64,000 nucleotides of DNA from Adiantum capillus-veneris (Eukaryota > Streptophyta > Polypodiopsida > Polypodiales > Pteridaceae): assembly GCA_014529385.2 (NCBI GenBank), contig CM043950.1, positions 67,730,435-67,794,434 on the forward strand, written 5' to 3'. The notes under the pieces were generated by a model. The model had not been told where the DNA came from. It was given only the letters and a program-made list of their open reading frames with translations, and did no database searches. Positions within the stretch are counted from its first letter, which is position 1. Each line of letters begins with the position of its first letter. Of the stretch, positions 45,401 to 57,539 are shown in pieces. The translations under genes were made by a program, and so were the position numbers.

Positions 45401-46458
45401 ATCTCACATGTCTGCCCATTGCCTAGCCGAACATGATCTTTAGTGGTCACATAAGAGGTAAACCACTCCTTGTTTGGAGACACATGAAGTGATGCCCCTG
45501 AGTCTATAATCCAGTCACTCAGTGCATTTCCATCAGATGCTGTAAGAAGAGCTGAGTCCATTGTATTCTTCAAGAAGTAGATGTCTCCTGACACTAGACT
45601 GTCATCCTCTGCAACAGTGTTTGTCACATTTATTTCTTGAATCTTCACTGAGGACTTGTTCTTCTCACTATGGTCTTCAACTTTCTCTTTGCCTTTTTCT
45701 GCTTTCCACTCTCTGCAGTCTCTTTTCATGTGACCCTTCTTGCCACAATGGTAGCATTCTATGTCACTCTTGCCTTTAGCACTGCGGGACTTGCTACGAG
45801 ATTGATTCCTCTTTCCACCTTTGTACTTTTCTTTGGTCCTTCCCCTGACAACTAAGGCTGTTCCTTTGCCTTTGTCCATTGTCTTTCTATTGGTTTCTTT
45901 AGTAAGTAGACTTCCTTCTACACCTGCTATGTTCAAACCATCTGGAGGTTCAAAATTACTCAAAGCTGTGTGAAAAGTGTCCCAACTTTCCGGCAATGTG
46001 ATCAACAGGAACATAGCTCTAACAGGTTCATCAAACTTGACACCTTGAGCTGACAATTGACTATAGATTGTGTTGAATTCATTCAGATGATTGGACATAG
46101 GTGTCCCTTCTTTCATCTTCAAGTCAACAAGCTTCTTAAGCCAGTATACCTGTGAAGCTGCACTCTGCTTCTCATAAAGACTACTCAGCTTTAACCATGC
46201 TTGATAAGCCGACATCTCGTCTGCTACATTGAAGTAAACGCTTTCTGCCAAAGTCAGCATAATGGTAGAAAGTGCCAATTCATCCATTTCGCTCCATTCA
46301 TCTTCGTCCATATCTTCTGGTTTTATCCCCTTGAGCTTTATAGGTTTTATCTGCTTCTTTTGTACCAACACGTGCCAAATCTGCTTCTTCCATAATGGGA
46401 AATGGGTTCCATCCAGCTTCTTGATATTGTAAAGAGCAGTGTCCTGTGATCCAGCCAT
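42478..46458 (-). CDS. Ty1/copia gag-pol polyprotein, uninterrupted
   Basis: 1,326 residues from the ATG MAGSQDTALYNIKK. Gag occupies roughly residues 1-230, with zinc knuckle CYHCGKKGHMKRDC at 235-248 and protease DSGA at 319-322 (WIIDSGASLHVSP). The integrase zinc site has H447, H452 and C481, but the expected first Cys is Tyr478 (FYEHC). The integrase core has D508, D571 and E607 (D,D35E). RT carries YVDD at 1008-1011, and RNase H has D1180 (FTDSDYAG), E1221 and D1256. All other motifs look intact and there are no stops. The integrase, RT and RNase H order defines copia. Because one zinc ligand is lost, this copy may be unable to integrate on its own. Expression would come from the LTR at 47,557-47,982. 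Confidence 0.97.
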   Translation of the reverse strand: MAGSQDTALYNIKKLDGTHFPLWKKQIWHVLVQKKQIKPIKLKGIKPEDMDEDEWSEMDELALSTIMLTLAESVYFNVADEMSAYQAWLKLSSLYEKQSAASQVYWLKKLVDLKMKEGTPMSNHLNEFNTIYSQLSAQGVKFDEPVRAMFLLITLPESWDTFHTALSNFEPPDGLNIAGVEGSLLTKETNRKTMDKGKGTALVVRGRTKEKYKGGKRNQSRSKSRSAKGKSDIECYHCGKKGHMKRDCREWKAEKGKEKVEDHSEKNKSSVKIQEINVTNTVAEDDSLVSGDIYFLKNTMDSALLTASDGNALSDWIIDSGASLHVSPNKEWFTSYVTTKDHVRLGNGQTCEILGVGDVQLKFQNGSSFMLKNVRHVPAITKSFISTGLLDDAGYVTTFGQNMWKISKGSMTVAHGVKSGGLYMIYVSNVSKNVINVTEQPNVSLWHSRLGHMSNKGMEILSRSSYLPGFSFNDFEFYEHCLYGKQTQQPHKHRSSRRDTQLALVHSDLCGPMPNLSVGGASYFMTFIDDYSRKVWVYFLKHKDEAFSVFKTFVTLVENQSGKKLKCLRTDNGGEYVSKAFQDFCESKGIKRELTAPYNPHQNGVAERMIRTIQEKVKSMLSNAQLPNGFWAEAVSIAVHLVNRSPSKVLQKDSVPEMVWLGKMPSYKHLRVFGCEAYTHVPKEFRNKLEPKSRKCIFLGYGNSGEMGYRLWDPESRKVVRSNDVHFNESKYHSKPKRVEEIRRVVFQEDGPTRARQNVRAQEEQGQDRVEPQVVAEPEPPIVRRSGRVTRPPDRFVPSMNYVMLIDCNEPSCYKEAVQMKDSGNWQLAMQSEMTALHKNQTWKLVKLPRGKKALPCKWVYRYKITAHDSQPKYKARLVAKGFKQEQGIDFDEVFSPVVKMTTLRCFLALVAILDLVLHQMDVKTAFFHGDLDVEIYMQQPEGFVEKGKEDWVCQLLKSLYGLKQSSRAWYHKFHKFMLSQGYKRSEFDHCLYTKKAKDGSWLILILYVDDMLIAGKHLEEISALKSKMAKSFDMKDMGEASHILGMRIERERSKKLIWLSQTEYIDKVLQRFNMEKGKALSVPLPPYVKLSKQDCPMSEEEQAEMDKIPYASAVGSLMYAMIATRPDIAFVVGVVSRYMSNPGKKHWEAVKGIFRYLKATKSMRICYGSQELSVKGFTDSDYAGDLDNRRSTSGYVFTLAGGAVSWRSRLQDCVTQSTTEAEYVAASEACKESIWLNRLVTDLGIKEEMPVLYCDSQSAIQLARNPVYHSKTKHVDVKYHFIREMLEDKQLQLVKVHTTENPADLLTKGLPSECFAHFRKQLGVG

Positions 46459-47542
46459 AGCTACGCTTCACAGTTGTTTACTTTTCTGGGAAAAATTCGG
46501 CAGAGTTTTCCCTGTAAACTGACCTCTGAACCAATATCAACCTGTCAAATGAACCAAGAAAGCTTCAGATTCTGCAGAAATTTTGGCAGAGTCTCCTTTG
46601 TAAAATGGCTCTGGTGTACTAAAAACAGACCAAAAAACAGCTCAAAAAACCACTGTCTCTCTAACACTGTAAGCTGTGGGTAAACCTGTCCTGCACTTGT
46701 ACTATCTCTGACTGCCCTGTCACTGTCCTGTAAGCATAGACTGCGACAATGCCTCAATGGCAGTAAAGCAAAGATGCAATCCCAACTGTCTAACTCACAG
46801 TCAATACATCCTAGCTGCCTATCTAAGGGTGCTCGAGGGATTGCTCCAAGACCTGTATCACCGAAAGGATCTCAACATTGGAGAATCCCCCAGCTCAATA
46901 AAACCTCACTCGACCCTCAACAAAGGCTGTAGTAAATCTGACAGTACATAGACTTACCACAAAGTCATACATCCACAAATTTTCCACTGTATGTTGTAAC
47001 CGCTGCGGCGGTTGTTTGCTGCGTGACTCACAGCCAGCAAACCCTCAACAAACATACATCATCTCTGACAATACATCCCATGTGGAAGTACCTACAATGT
47101 CAAGATGAAATCTGGAATATCAAGCAGCAAACACAAGCTACCTGATGAACTAGTGGATGTCGCCTACAGTCTGTGTGTAGATGCGCCCGTGTCGTATGTG
47201 ACACGCCTCCAAGAACTGTGAGCCGTCCTTCGATGTGTAGACAGCCACAAATCAACACTCTGGGAGTGTCGATATCCTCAGCACCTGCAGTCGTAGGCTG
47301 AAAACCCCAAATTTGCAGAGTCGGATCTGCACCCGTCGAGACCACGTAGTCGAAAATGGCCTGCGTAGACCTTTGTCGAAGCCGAACGGTGGCCGAGATG
47401 ACCTCAGAATGAAATTCTGAGAACACCAGCCCCTTCGAGCTTTCCCACAGGAATTTGGGCCGTGTCTTGCCTATCGAATCTCACTCCAATCTGAGGAGGT
47501 GACTCTGGCTACTTGCACATGTTGCCCCGAGCCTCGATTTGA
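46459..47542 (-). other. copia untranslated leader
   Basis: About 1.1 kb between primer site and gag start without a convincing frame. The longest open stretches on either strand are about 110 codons and carry no known motif. Confidence 0.7.
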
Positions 47543-47554
47543 GCTCTGATACCA
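47543..47554 (-). other. copia primer-binding site (tRNA-iMet)
   Basis: On the minus strand it reads TGGTATCAGAGC, the classical complement of the plant initiator-Met tRNA end, two bases after the LTR. Confidence 0.95.
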
Positions 47555-47556
47555 GT

Positions 47557-47982
47557 TGAAGGAGTACAAGCGGAAGTGCGGCGAGAGAGAGAGTGCGAGA
47601 AGAAGAGCACGACGATATGGTGAACTCGCTCTACTGTAATGTGTAGAGCATAGTGAGTTCTTATTAGGTTTTTAAAAAAGAATTTGTGTACATACCTGGG
47701 GTGGGTCACCCGAGGAGGAGGTTCCTAGCTGGTTGCTACGAGTTCTCTCCGTCGTTCCCAGCATGTGGTTCATCAATTAGGTGGCCATGGTGATGCCTAC
47801 GCGTGGCTCTTGCCCGATGGTACGCGGCCCTTGCCCGACCATGTAACATGGCTAATATTTGGAAGGGATAAGCACCTCCCCCTGTGGGCCCTCTGGTGTG
47901 TCGAAAAAAAAAAGAATTTGTGTACATACCTGGCGGCCCACCCACTTACCTGGGCGACCACATTGGGCTTTATACCCCAACA
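47557..47982 (-). repeat. copia 5' LTR, carrying a SINE-like insertion
   Basis: 426 bp including a 234-bp insertion; without it, 192 bp like the other LTR. Because the insertion sits inside the promoter LTR, it may affect transcription. Confidence 0.92.
47700..47912 (+). mobile_element. SINE-like retroposon in the copia LTR
   Basis: A ~204-bp body beginning GGTGGGTCACCCGAGG ends at TGTCG and an A10 tail. It is flanked by a target duplication of at least 21 bp (AGAATTTGTGTACATACCTG at 47,679 and 47,913). The other LTR, which lacks the insert, confirms the empty site. Poly(A) plus a long duplication means LINE-machinery retroposition. I could not find clean Pol III A and B boxes, so it could be a SINE or a short processed RNA copy. 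Confidence 0.85.
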
Positions 47983-47987
47983 TGAAT

Positions 47988-48518
47988 TCTATCAAACACC
48001 TCTTAATTTAAGATTACCCATAGGTAGGTGCCCGTACAGCTATTTGGAATCTGGCTAGTTTTAGTTTTGCTAGATAATAAAGGTGTTCTTGAAGTACAAC
48101 ACAATGATAATATAGAAGAATAATTTAGTACTTAAATACTTTTCATCATTGGAATATTTTGTACTTTCAACCTCCTGTGAGGGTCTCATAAGAGATAGAA
48201 GTGAATGGAATTTTTGAAAACATGATCCAAAAATAAACAAAATGCCGGCAAATTTTTTGGGAATTGTGAATCGCACATACACAATGTTGGAATATCATCA
48301 CTCATATCAGGTTGGCTACTGATTGCATACTTCAAGTTATAAAATGAAATTTGTCAGAGACGCTTTTGTTAGAGGTAATCTTGTCAAAAACTTGCATAGA
48401 AAACATATAATGCTAACAAATGTGATGGTAGCTTGAATGGGGATGAGACCTGTCATGAGATCTCCTTCTAATGAATGGATCTTATGAGCAAGATTCTCTT
48501 TCAGCTAGAGTTGAAGTC

Positions 48519-48580
<62 letters not shown>

Positions 48581-49661
48581 GTGATGTACAATGAAACAAT
48601 CAAACTGATAGCTCTGTTTGACTCGGTGGTACACAGTGTTGGTGAGGTTATTGGGTAACGTATGTTGAGGTTAGGGATATCTTCATGCTAGCATAATGAT
48701 AATGTTAACTGATTTTCTCTTAGGCCTTGAATGATTATGTGTTGGACTTTACATATGTTTGATGTTTATATTGGTATATCAAAAAGTTACATTTTTACTT
48801 GTTTTTGAGATCTTGTTGAGATATTTATAGCGAGCTCATGCACAGTCACAAGAAGGGATGCAGTTCGGGTGCCACTTGTTCTCTACACACTGACGCGCTC
48901 AAGGTTTTATTAATGGTTGGGAATTTGAGCAGGATGTATTATTCATCGACCTTGCATAGTTTTTAAGATAAACAACGTACAGTTTTTGGACACAAAATGA
49001 TATTTTACTGATATATATCTGTAGGCATACATAGTTAAAAGTGGTTTGAATTGGTATTGGTAAAGCACATCTTCATTTGGCAAAGCAAAGGTACATTTGG
49101 CACATATAGGTACATAACTAATTGTAATAGATAAGATTGTTTATGATACTAAGCCTTAAAACTCTTGTGGAGGGTCTCATTAAGAGATGGCATTTATTGG
49201 ATTTTTTGAAAAATTTCCCCAGTTACAAACAAGACTCTGCCCGATTTTGGTCAGATTGCTTACATTAGTTTTTTTTAAAAAACTTTCTTTCAATAACAAC
49301 GCACTAATACACCTCTCTCAGAATGGGGCTCAATTTTGTTGACCAAGAGATCTACTTAATCGTTGTCCATTTTTAGCATGGATCTTAACTTTGATACATA
49401 TATTGACTTTGGTACATAGTTAAAAATCAATGATAATCCATAGGGTAGGCTTTAAGATAATTCTGCAGGTGTGACATGGATAACAATTGGACCTAGCTTT
49501 GACACCTGTAATACGCACAAGCATAGCCAGTTCTAACTGAATGCTTTTGTATGGATGTAAGTAACAACTAGATCCTTCTCCTCGTAGAATTAGTGGAGGT
49601 TTTTCTCTATGGATGGATATCGTCAAAGTGGATCAAAATTATAGCAATACTTGGAGAAGGA
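47988..49661. repeat. segmental duplication copy A, right part
   Basis: Matches about 52,138-53,902. It carries a (CA)n run at 48,523-48,579 and two copies of a motif (TGTGAGGGTCTCATAAGAGA) at 48,171 and 49,161. No gene recognised. Confidence 0.9.
48523..48579. repeat. (CA)28 microsatellite, copy A
   Basis: The matching run in copy B (52,669-52,808) has about 69 units, one interrupted. Confidence 0.95.
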
Positions 49662-49948
49662 ATATCTACATCAAACATTTTCTCATTTAGTAGAGGTTTA
49701 AGCTAATGTAACTATTAAAATAAACAATTGACAGGATATTATATACACGTAACGTATCTTTTGGGTATATTGTCAATGTCCTTGTACATTTATCATTACC
49801 CTTATCCATATGTAAAGTCTGATCTACTCCATTGTATGGTTCAATTGTTTGTATAAACAAAGTATTGTTAGGTTTTTCATTTCAAACACACACACTTCTT
49901 CCTAGGTAGCCTTTGGTCGGGCTAGCACCATACAATGGTTGTAGATCA
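49662..49948. other. short gene-free interval
   Basis: AT-rich; nothing recognised. Confidence 0.4.
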
Positions 49949-50200
49949 GTTACATTAATACTAGCTTGCCCCACCCAATCCAAAGGGATGGGTTGGGGCT
50001 CTTTAGCTCCTAAATTGGTCAAGTACCTACAAGTTACATTAATACTAGCTTGACTCACCCAATCGAAAGGGATAAGTTGGGGCTCTTTAGCTCCTAAATT
50101 GGTCAAGTACCTACAAGTTACATTAATACTAGCTTGACCCACCCAATCCAAAGGGATGGGTTGGGGCTCTTTAGCTCCTGAATTGGTCAAGCACCTACAT
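49949..50200. repeat. 84-bp tandem repeat, three copies
   Basis: Units start at 49,949, 50,033 and 50,117 and are about 95% alike. Because 84 is a multiple of three, the minus strand reads as a 28-residue protein repeat. There is no other sign that it is coding. Confidence 0.92.
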
Positions 50201-51002
<802 letters not shown>

Positions 51003-51635
51003 CATATGAGTGATAGGTGGTGGTATATATAAGCTCATCATATCGTTACCTAACTTGGAGTGTGGGTATCTTTAATCTTGGATCACATTCGTAAAGGCTA
51101 GCATTGTGAGTAGGCCCATGCTTTGATACAATATAAAAAATTGATACAAACCACTAATGGTCTGATCATGGAGTCATGGCTCCCTTTTGGCTCATACACC
51201 TCGTAGGCGGCATGGTCTCCTCTTCTATGAGTATAGGCATGTTCTTGCTCATCCTTTCCTCTGCCAGCCTTGCGCTTTTATGCATGTTCCCCCTTGGACA
51301 CTCCTCCTCACTCGCAGCACCTCTAAGCCAACAGGTTGTTTCCTTATTTGGATCCAGTTTGCACTAACTACTGAATATCAGTACCGCACACACGGCCATT
51401 TTTCCTTCTCCTCGTCGCTACGCCAAACAGGATCTCACCCTTGTGGGTTCCTCCTTGTTCATCAAACCCTTCAAATTGTTTCTTGGTTGGCTTGTTGTGG
51501 GGATTCACTTACGTGAAGCGCTGTGGTTTCATTTCTCTCTCCATCTTTATCGGTACACCCCTTTGTGGTCACTGTCTCATAGCCGCCAGGTAATCCTTGA
51601 TTAGGCGATCATCAGATCCTCATGGGATGTTACTC

Positions 51636-51636
<1 letters not shown>

Positions 51637-51715
<79 letters not shown>
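51637..51715. repeat. (CA)39 microsatellite, copy B
   Basis: Counterpart of 41,660-41,775. Confidence 0.95.
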
Positions 51716-51718
<3 letters not shown>

Positions 51719-52668
51719 TTGCAATGGAATAGAGAAAGGGAGGATCTCAAGTCCATGCACATAGAGGTATGATTGATCAAATGCTGCTTGATCTAGCCAT
51801 CGATTAGCATCGCCATATCTCATGTTATGCAGTGAAATGTTACTTTTGTGGTTCCTCTTAAGGCACACCCTGGGGATGAGTGCTTACGGCATCAAAATTA
51901 CTATTGTACTTGTAGCTGCTGCTTGCAAAATGCAACATACAAATGGACTGGCATGGTTCCAACATGATAGCAAGAGGCTGGATCATAAGAAGCTTGGCAA
52001 TCCAACACAAGGAAAGAGGATATGCACACCTTCCTTACACATATAGTCGAAGACTCACAAGGTAGGTGCTTTGCATCTACTTAGAATGGTAGTAGTAATC
52101 TTTTACTTGGGTAAGTGATCAAACCAATTTGTGAATTGTATCAAACACCTCTTAATTTAAGATTACCCATAGGTAGGTGTCCGTGTAGCTACTTGGAATC
52201 TGGCCAGTTTTAGTTTTGCTAGATAATTAAGGTATTTTTGAAGTACAACACAATGATAATATAGAAGAATGATTTAGTACTAAATATTTTTCATCATTGG
52301 AATATTTTGTACTTTCAACCTCCTGTGAGGGTCTCATAAGAGATAGAAGTGAACATAATTTTTGAAAACATGATCCAAAAATAAACAAAATGCTGGCGAA
52401 TTTTTTGGGAATTGTGAACCGCGCACACACAATTTGGAATATCATCACTCATATTAGGTCGGCTACTGATTGCATACTCCAAGTTATAAAATGAAATTTG
52501 TCAGAGATGCTTTTGTTAGAGGTAATCTTGTCAAAAACTTGCATAGAAAACATATAATGCTAACTAATGTGATGGTAGCTTGAATGGGGATGAGACCTGT
52601 CATGAGGTCTCCTTCTAATTATTGAATCTTATGAGCAGAATTCTCTTTCAGCTAGTTGAAGTCTTTTA

Positions 52669-52812
<144 letters not shown>

Positions 52813-53902
52813 TGATGTACAATGAAACAATCAAACTGACAGCTCTGTTTGACTCGGTGGTACACAGTGTTGGCAAGGTTATTGAGTAATGTATGTTGAG
52901 GTTAGGGATATCTTCATACCAGCATAATGATAATGTTAAATGATTTTCTCTTAGGCCTTGACTGATTATGTGTTGGACTTTGCATATGTTTGATGTTAAT
53001 ATTGGTATATCAAAAAATTACTTTTTAACTTGTTTTTTGAGATCTTGTTGAGCTATTTATAGCGAGCTCATGCACACTCACAAGAAGGGATGCAATCCGG
53101 GTGCCACTTGTTCTCTACAAACTGACGTGCTCAAGGTTTTCTTAATGGTTGGGAATTTGAGCAGGATGTATTATTCATCGACCTTGCATAGTTTTCAAGA
53201 TAAACAACATACAGTTTTTGGACACAAAATGATATTTTACTGATATATATCTGTAGCTTACATAGTTAAAAGTGGTTTGAATTGGTATTGGTAAAGCACA
53301 TCTTCATTTGGCAAAGCAAAGGTACATATGGCACATGTAGGCACATAACTAATTGTAATACATAAGATGCTTTTTGTTTATGACAATAACCTTAAACCTC
53401 CTGTGGAGGGTCTCATTAAGAGATGGCATTTACTGGATTTTTTGAAAAATTGCCCCAATTACAAACAAGACTCTCCCCGATTTTGGTCAGATTGCTTGCA
53501 TTGGTTTTTTTTTAAAAACTTTCTTTTAATAACAACGCACTAATACACCTCTCTCAAAAAGGGGCTCAACTTTGTTGGCCAGGAGATCTACTTAATGGTT
53601 GTCCATTTTTTAGCAAAAAGACTAGATCTTAACTTTGATACGTATATTGACTTTGGTACATAGTTAAAAATCAATGATAATCCATAGGGTAGGCTTTAAG
53701 CTAATTCTGCAGGTGGGACATGGATAACAACTGGACCTAGCTTTGAACCTGTAATACGCACAAGCATAGCCAGTTCTAACTGAATGCTTTTGTATGGATG
53801 CAGATAACAACTGTCCTCCTCCTCGTAGGATTAGTGGAGGTTTGTCTCTATGAATTGGATATCTTCAAAGTGGATCAAAATATAGAAATACCTGGAGAAC
53901 GG

Positions 53903-55681
53903 TAGCTATACTGTGCCAGACCGCATGACAGGCGACTACTCATTCGCGAGTCCCCAGGGGGACCTAGATCTACTCAGTACACTTTGTAAGCAACTAGACA
54001 TGAGTGATGACGGAATTCCTTCTTCTATTAAAAGAGGTGAGGGTGCATTGTGCCCCTCACTTAGCCTTGTGTGTTCTACTTGTATTAAGTGTGAGGACTG
54101 GGTGTTTTTACCTCTATTTCACCAAACATGGAGGTTACAACACAACCAACTCAGGTTGGCCCCTACTCTTAGCATTAATGGTCTTGTTTCTGTCATTTTT
54201 TAATTATAAATGGTAAGCATTGTCGCATAAAGAGCCTATACTTAGAAGTGCTATACTATATTTGAGGGATAAAGGGGTTTCTTGCCCAGTATTCACTGTT
54301 TTTTATTTTTGCAAATGTATAATCGAAGGAAGGTATCTCTCACCATAGAGTTGCTCTTGTTATGAACATATTCCGTATCTGGGGGGTGCAAAACAGAGAC
54401 CTTGGATTCATCCCACCTTCATTCCACATTGATACATCAAGAAAAACATATTCTAGGTAGGTGAAATTGCACCTACTTAGTACTTCATTTGCTATGGAGG
54501 TTGCTTAGTTTTTGATTGGGTCAGGGGTTTTTGGCATACTATAGCTTTGTACATAGACATATGCACAATGGCTTTCACAAGCTTTGCAGGCTCAAATATA
54601 GAATTTTAGACATATTGGTTTTGCATGTGGTTCGTAGCGAGAAAAATTTCAATAGGTACTCAGATGAGTGTTAACCTGGTAATGGTAACAAATGTAGGGT
54701 TATTTACTTTGAAAGAATAAAAGTGCAAGGACAATATTGAAATACTACAGATTGATTGAAGCTACTTGTTTTTCTTTTTTTGACGCCATATACCTGCTGT
54801 GAGGGTCTCGTAAGAGATGACAGACTACGGGATTCTTTCAAAAAGTATCAAAATGCAAACAAGATGCTGGCAAATTTTTAAAAATTGGGCAAATGCACAC
54901 TTACAAAAAATCGAATATGAGCATAATCGTTTCTTGGATCTTGTATACACTACATGAGTATTGAACCTCACTAAAAACTTGAAAAACATGTTGATTGCTT
55001 GCAATTGCTATGCATAATTGTTAACTTTAGCATTTTGACTTGAGATTTAGCTTGATGTTTTGACTTGAAAGTAACACAATTACCTTTTTTTATTACTTTT
55101 AAATATTTTAGCTTTGAATTTGTTGGTAGAAGCCTTAAACCTCATGTGAGGGTCTCAAGAGAGATGGCATGTATTGGCTATTTGAGAATTTGTCTGTTTC
55201 ACAAAGGAAATGATGCCCAAATTTCTACTTTTTGGAGATTGGTAAACTGGAAGATGGAATAATACATAAGTGTTGGTAAATTATTGACATTCGCCTGGTG
55301 TGGGGATCTTGGCTTATGAGGACACCTCATGCAGATAAGTAAGAACAATTTCGTTGATTTTGAGTAGAAACTGATAAACATATACAATCTTGAAAAACAT
55401 CCAAAATATGGTTCATTTTCTCTTTTGTCATAAATCTAATCTCTACTTGGCTGTTAATTTCTTTGTAATTTTGGACATCGATAACAAGTGGAAGGGGTCA
55501 TTGACACCTATCTTCCCAAGTAATGCCAGTACTGACGTGCTTGTGTTCTTGGATGGTGGCATGTAAGAGGTTTCCTCCTTGGGATTACAAAGGAAAATAC
55601 AGCAACAGTTGGAGATCATCCAGTGTTTGGTTTTGGTTTTTAATAATGTATAGATAGTACTTGTAAACACTTCTTTGATAA

Positions 55682-55682
<1 letters not shown>
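53903..55682. other. gene-free interval with two more diverged motif copies
   Basis: No gene recognised. Two further copies of the TGTGAGGGTCTC...AGAGATG motif lie at 54,793 and 55,140. The first also has the downstream phrase AACAAGATGCTGGCAAATTT seen after the 48,171 copy. This region is probably an older, more diverged relative of the duplicated segment. Confidence 0.6.
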
Positions 55683-55744
<62 letters not shown>

Positions 55745-55768
55745 TATATATATATATATATATGTATG

Positions 55769-55804
<36 letters not shown>

Positions 55805-55828
55805 CATACATATATATATATATATATA

Positions 55829-55868
<40 letters not shown>

Positions 55869-55870
55869 TG

Positions 55871-55905
<35 letters not shown>
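55683..55905. repeat. (TA)n/(GT)n compound microsatellite
   Basis: About 200 bases of TA with scattered changes, ending in (GT)12. Confidence 0.95.
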
Positions 55906-56091
55906 AAGTGGTACAATTGGTATCAATACATCTAGTCTAAATGTTGTCAATTGTACAATCTTATCTATGTCATTTTTGTTTACTATAAAGATGTATTTTT
56001 ATGTATTTATGTAACCCTAGTCTAGTCTCTAGTCCCATTGTATGGTTCAATAGTTTGTTAAATCAAACTATTTGTTAGATAATCAATCACA

Positions 56092-56120
56092 GACACACAC
56101 ACACACACACACACACACAC
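56092..56120. repeat. (CA)14 microsatellite
   Basis: Short uninterrupted run. Confidence 0.9.
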
Positions 56121-56520
56121 ATTTTTTTTAAAACTTGGTGAAATGAGGATGATTTTCACCACCTACCAAAACCCCCGGGGTTGATATGTTACTGCAGTAT
56201 ATATTACTCGTTGTGAACACACCCTGGATAGTAGCTCCAGGGCATTGCTTGTTGATAGAACCAATGCCTTATGAAGGGTCTACTGACGGGTTACGTGGAA
56301 CCAGTCTCCTTACAGTGTGCATGCCTTGCCATTTAGTAGACTCTCAATTTATGTTGATCTTTATTACTTGTATGTAGTACATCATGGTGCATCACGCTCT
56401 GTATTGATGCTTCTCTCTAGCGCACGATCTCTCTGAGCTCAATGCTTGTAACAAACCAGGTCTAAAAACTAACCTCTTGAAGAGGATGATCATTGAGGCT
56501 ACGTAGGGCCAAATAACGCA

Positions 56521-57396
56521 ATTCAAGGGCAGAAAAAACCTCAACATGTGTTGGGACATCAACCTCCTTTACCTCAGGACAATAGGGCTACGGTACACAT
56601 TTCTCAATCCATAGAAATACCTTTTGATCAGAGTATGGTCCAGGTAGTTTCATATCGAGAAGATTTAGACAAAACCTACGAGAGGGGGTTTGATGGGAAT
56701 GCATATGCTCCGGAGGGACAAATTCCATGGATAATTTTGGAAGAGACACCCGAGCCCTCATACATAGCACAACCAACGAAAAACCATTACTTGGTCGATG
56801 AAAATATGCTTATGCTCATGGAAAACCAGAACTACAAACCTAGGGGGTATCCTCCTAGAGCAGGACAATCGATGGGGGCTCCACAAGCTTCTCCACCACC
56901 TATAGGGCCATGCTATGAATGCAGCGGTGATCATTGGGCAAGGATTTGTCCAAACAAAGGAGGACGGGTTAAACATTTTGGGTTCTATGAAGGATGTACA
57001 ACTGATCACAGTCTCATTCCACACTATCCAAAAAACCCTGACAACAAAGGGAAAGCAACCATGAACAAGATTGGGATTGTGCCAAGCTTGAGTGGATCAA
57101 AAACATAACCAACCATTTCGATAAACGTGGTAACGAGAGCCCAAGCACATGAGGTTGCAAGGAATGCCCCAGCCAGTCAAACAGAGTTAGACATTAGGAG
57201 AAAGCTGGACTCACTTTTGGGCCTTTCAGTTCTAGAGAGAGAGTGGCGCTCGACCAATCAGGAAGAGGCTAACGTTACGTTGAAAATTGATGTTTTGGAG
57301 TCAAGATCTTTTAAAAAAAGGGAGGAAATATTATTTTGGTTCATCGAATTGCACAATTTCCTGCTTTCAAGGCATAAATGCCGTAAGTCGTACTAA
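56521..57396 (+). pseudogene. orphan Ty3 gag fragment related to the giant element
   Basis: It reads QPPLPQDNRATVHISQS, YLVDENMLMLMENQNYKP, the knuckle GPCYECSGDHWARICP and HYPKNPDNKGKATMNKIG. The same order occurs in the giant element's gag (DERTLLFIANG, GPCYKCGGDHWLRDCP, KKPSKGAKTTFNMLE). The second knuckle has lost its first Cys (GFYEGCTTDHSLIPHYP). A TAA at 57,106 is followed by more of the same frame (ELDIRRKLDSLLGLSVLERE). No LTR is attached. Confidence 0.85.
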
Positions 57397-57539
57397 CTCT
57401 GTACCGAGGAATTTCAGAACTTTCATTGAAGACTCTATCTAGTATCTCTGTTCCCGCCCAAATATGACTTTGAGTAGCTCTACTTCCCTCTCAAAACTTC
57501 TTCCCTTTTTCATATTTGCACTAACCTTTCTGTATATTC

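Larger units (their letters stand above)
42197..47982 (-). mobile_element. complete Ty1/copia retrotransposon
   Basis: Flanked by the 5-bp duplication TGAAT (42,192-42,196 and 47,983-47,987). Its LTRs are 192 bp (left; right after removal of a SINE-like insertion), reading TG...CA on the minus strand. The iMet primer site and purine tract are in place, and the interior is a single open gag-pol frame. The undisturbed target survives in the duplicate at about 52,128-52,145. The LTRs differ at about 10 of 192 sites. Confidence 0.96.

Noticed and set aside
49882-50190. Minus-strand frame with 28-residue repeats
   Set aside because: It is an 84-bp DNA tandem repeat whose length happens to be a multiple of three; no start context or homology.
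55443-55950. Ile-Tyr repeat frames
   Set aside because: Translation of the TA microsatellite.
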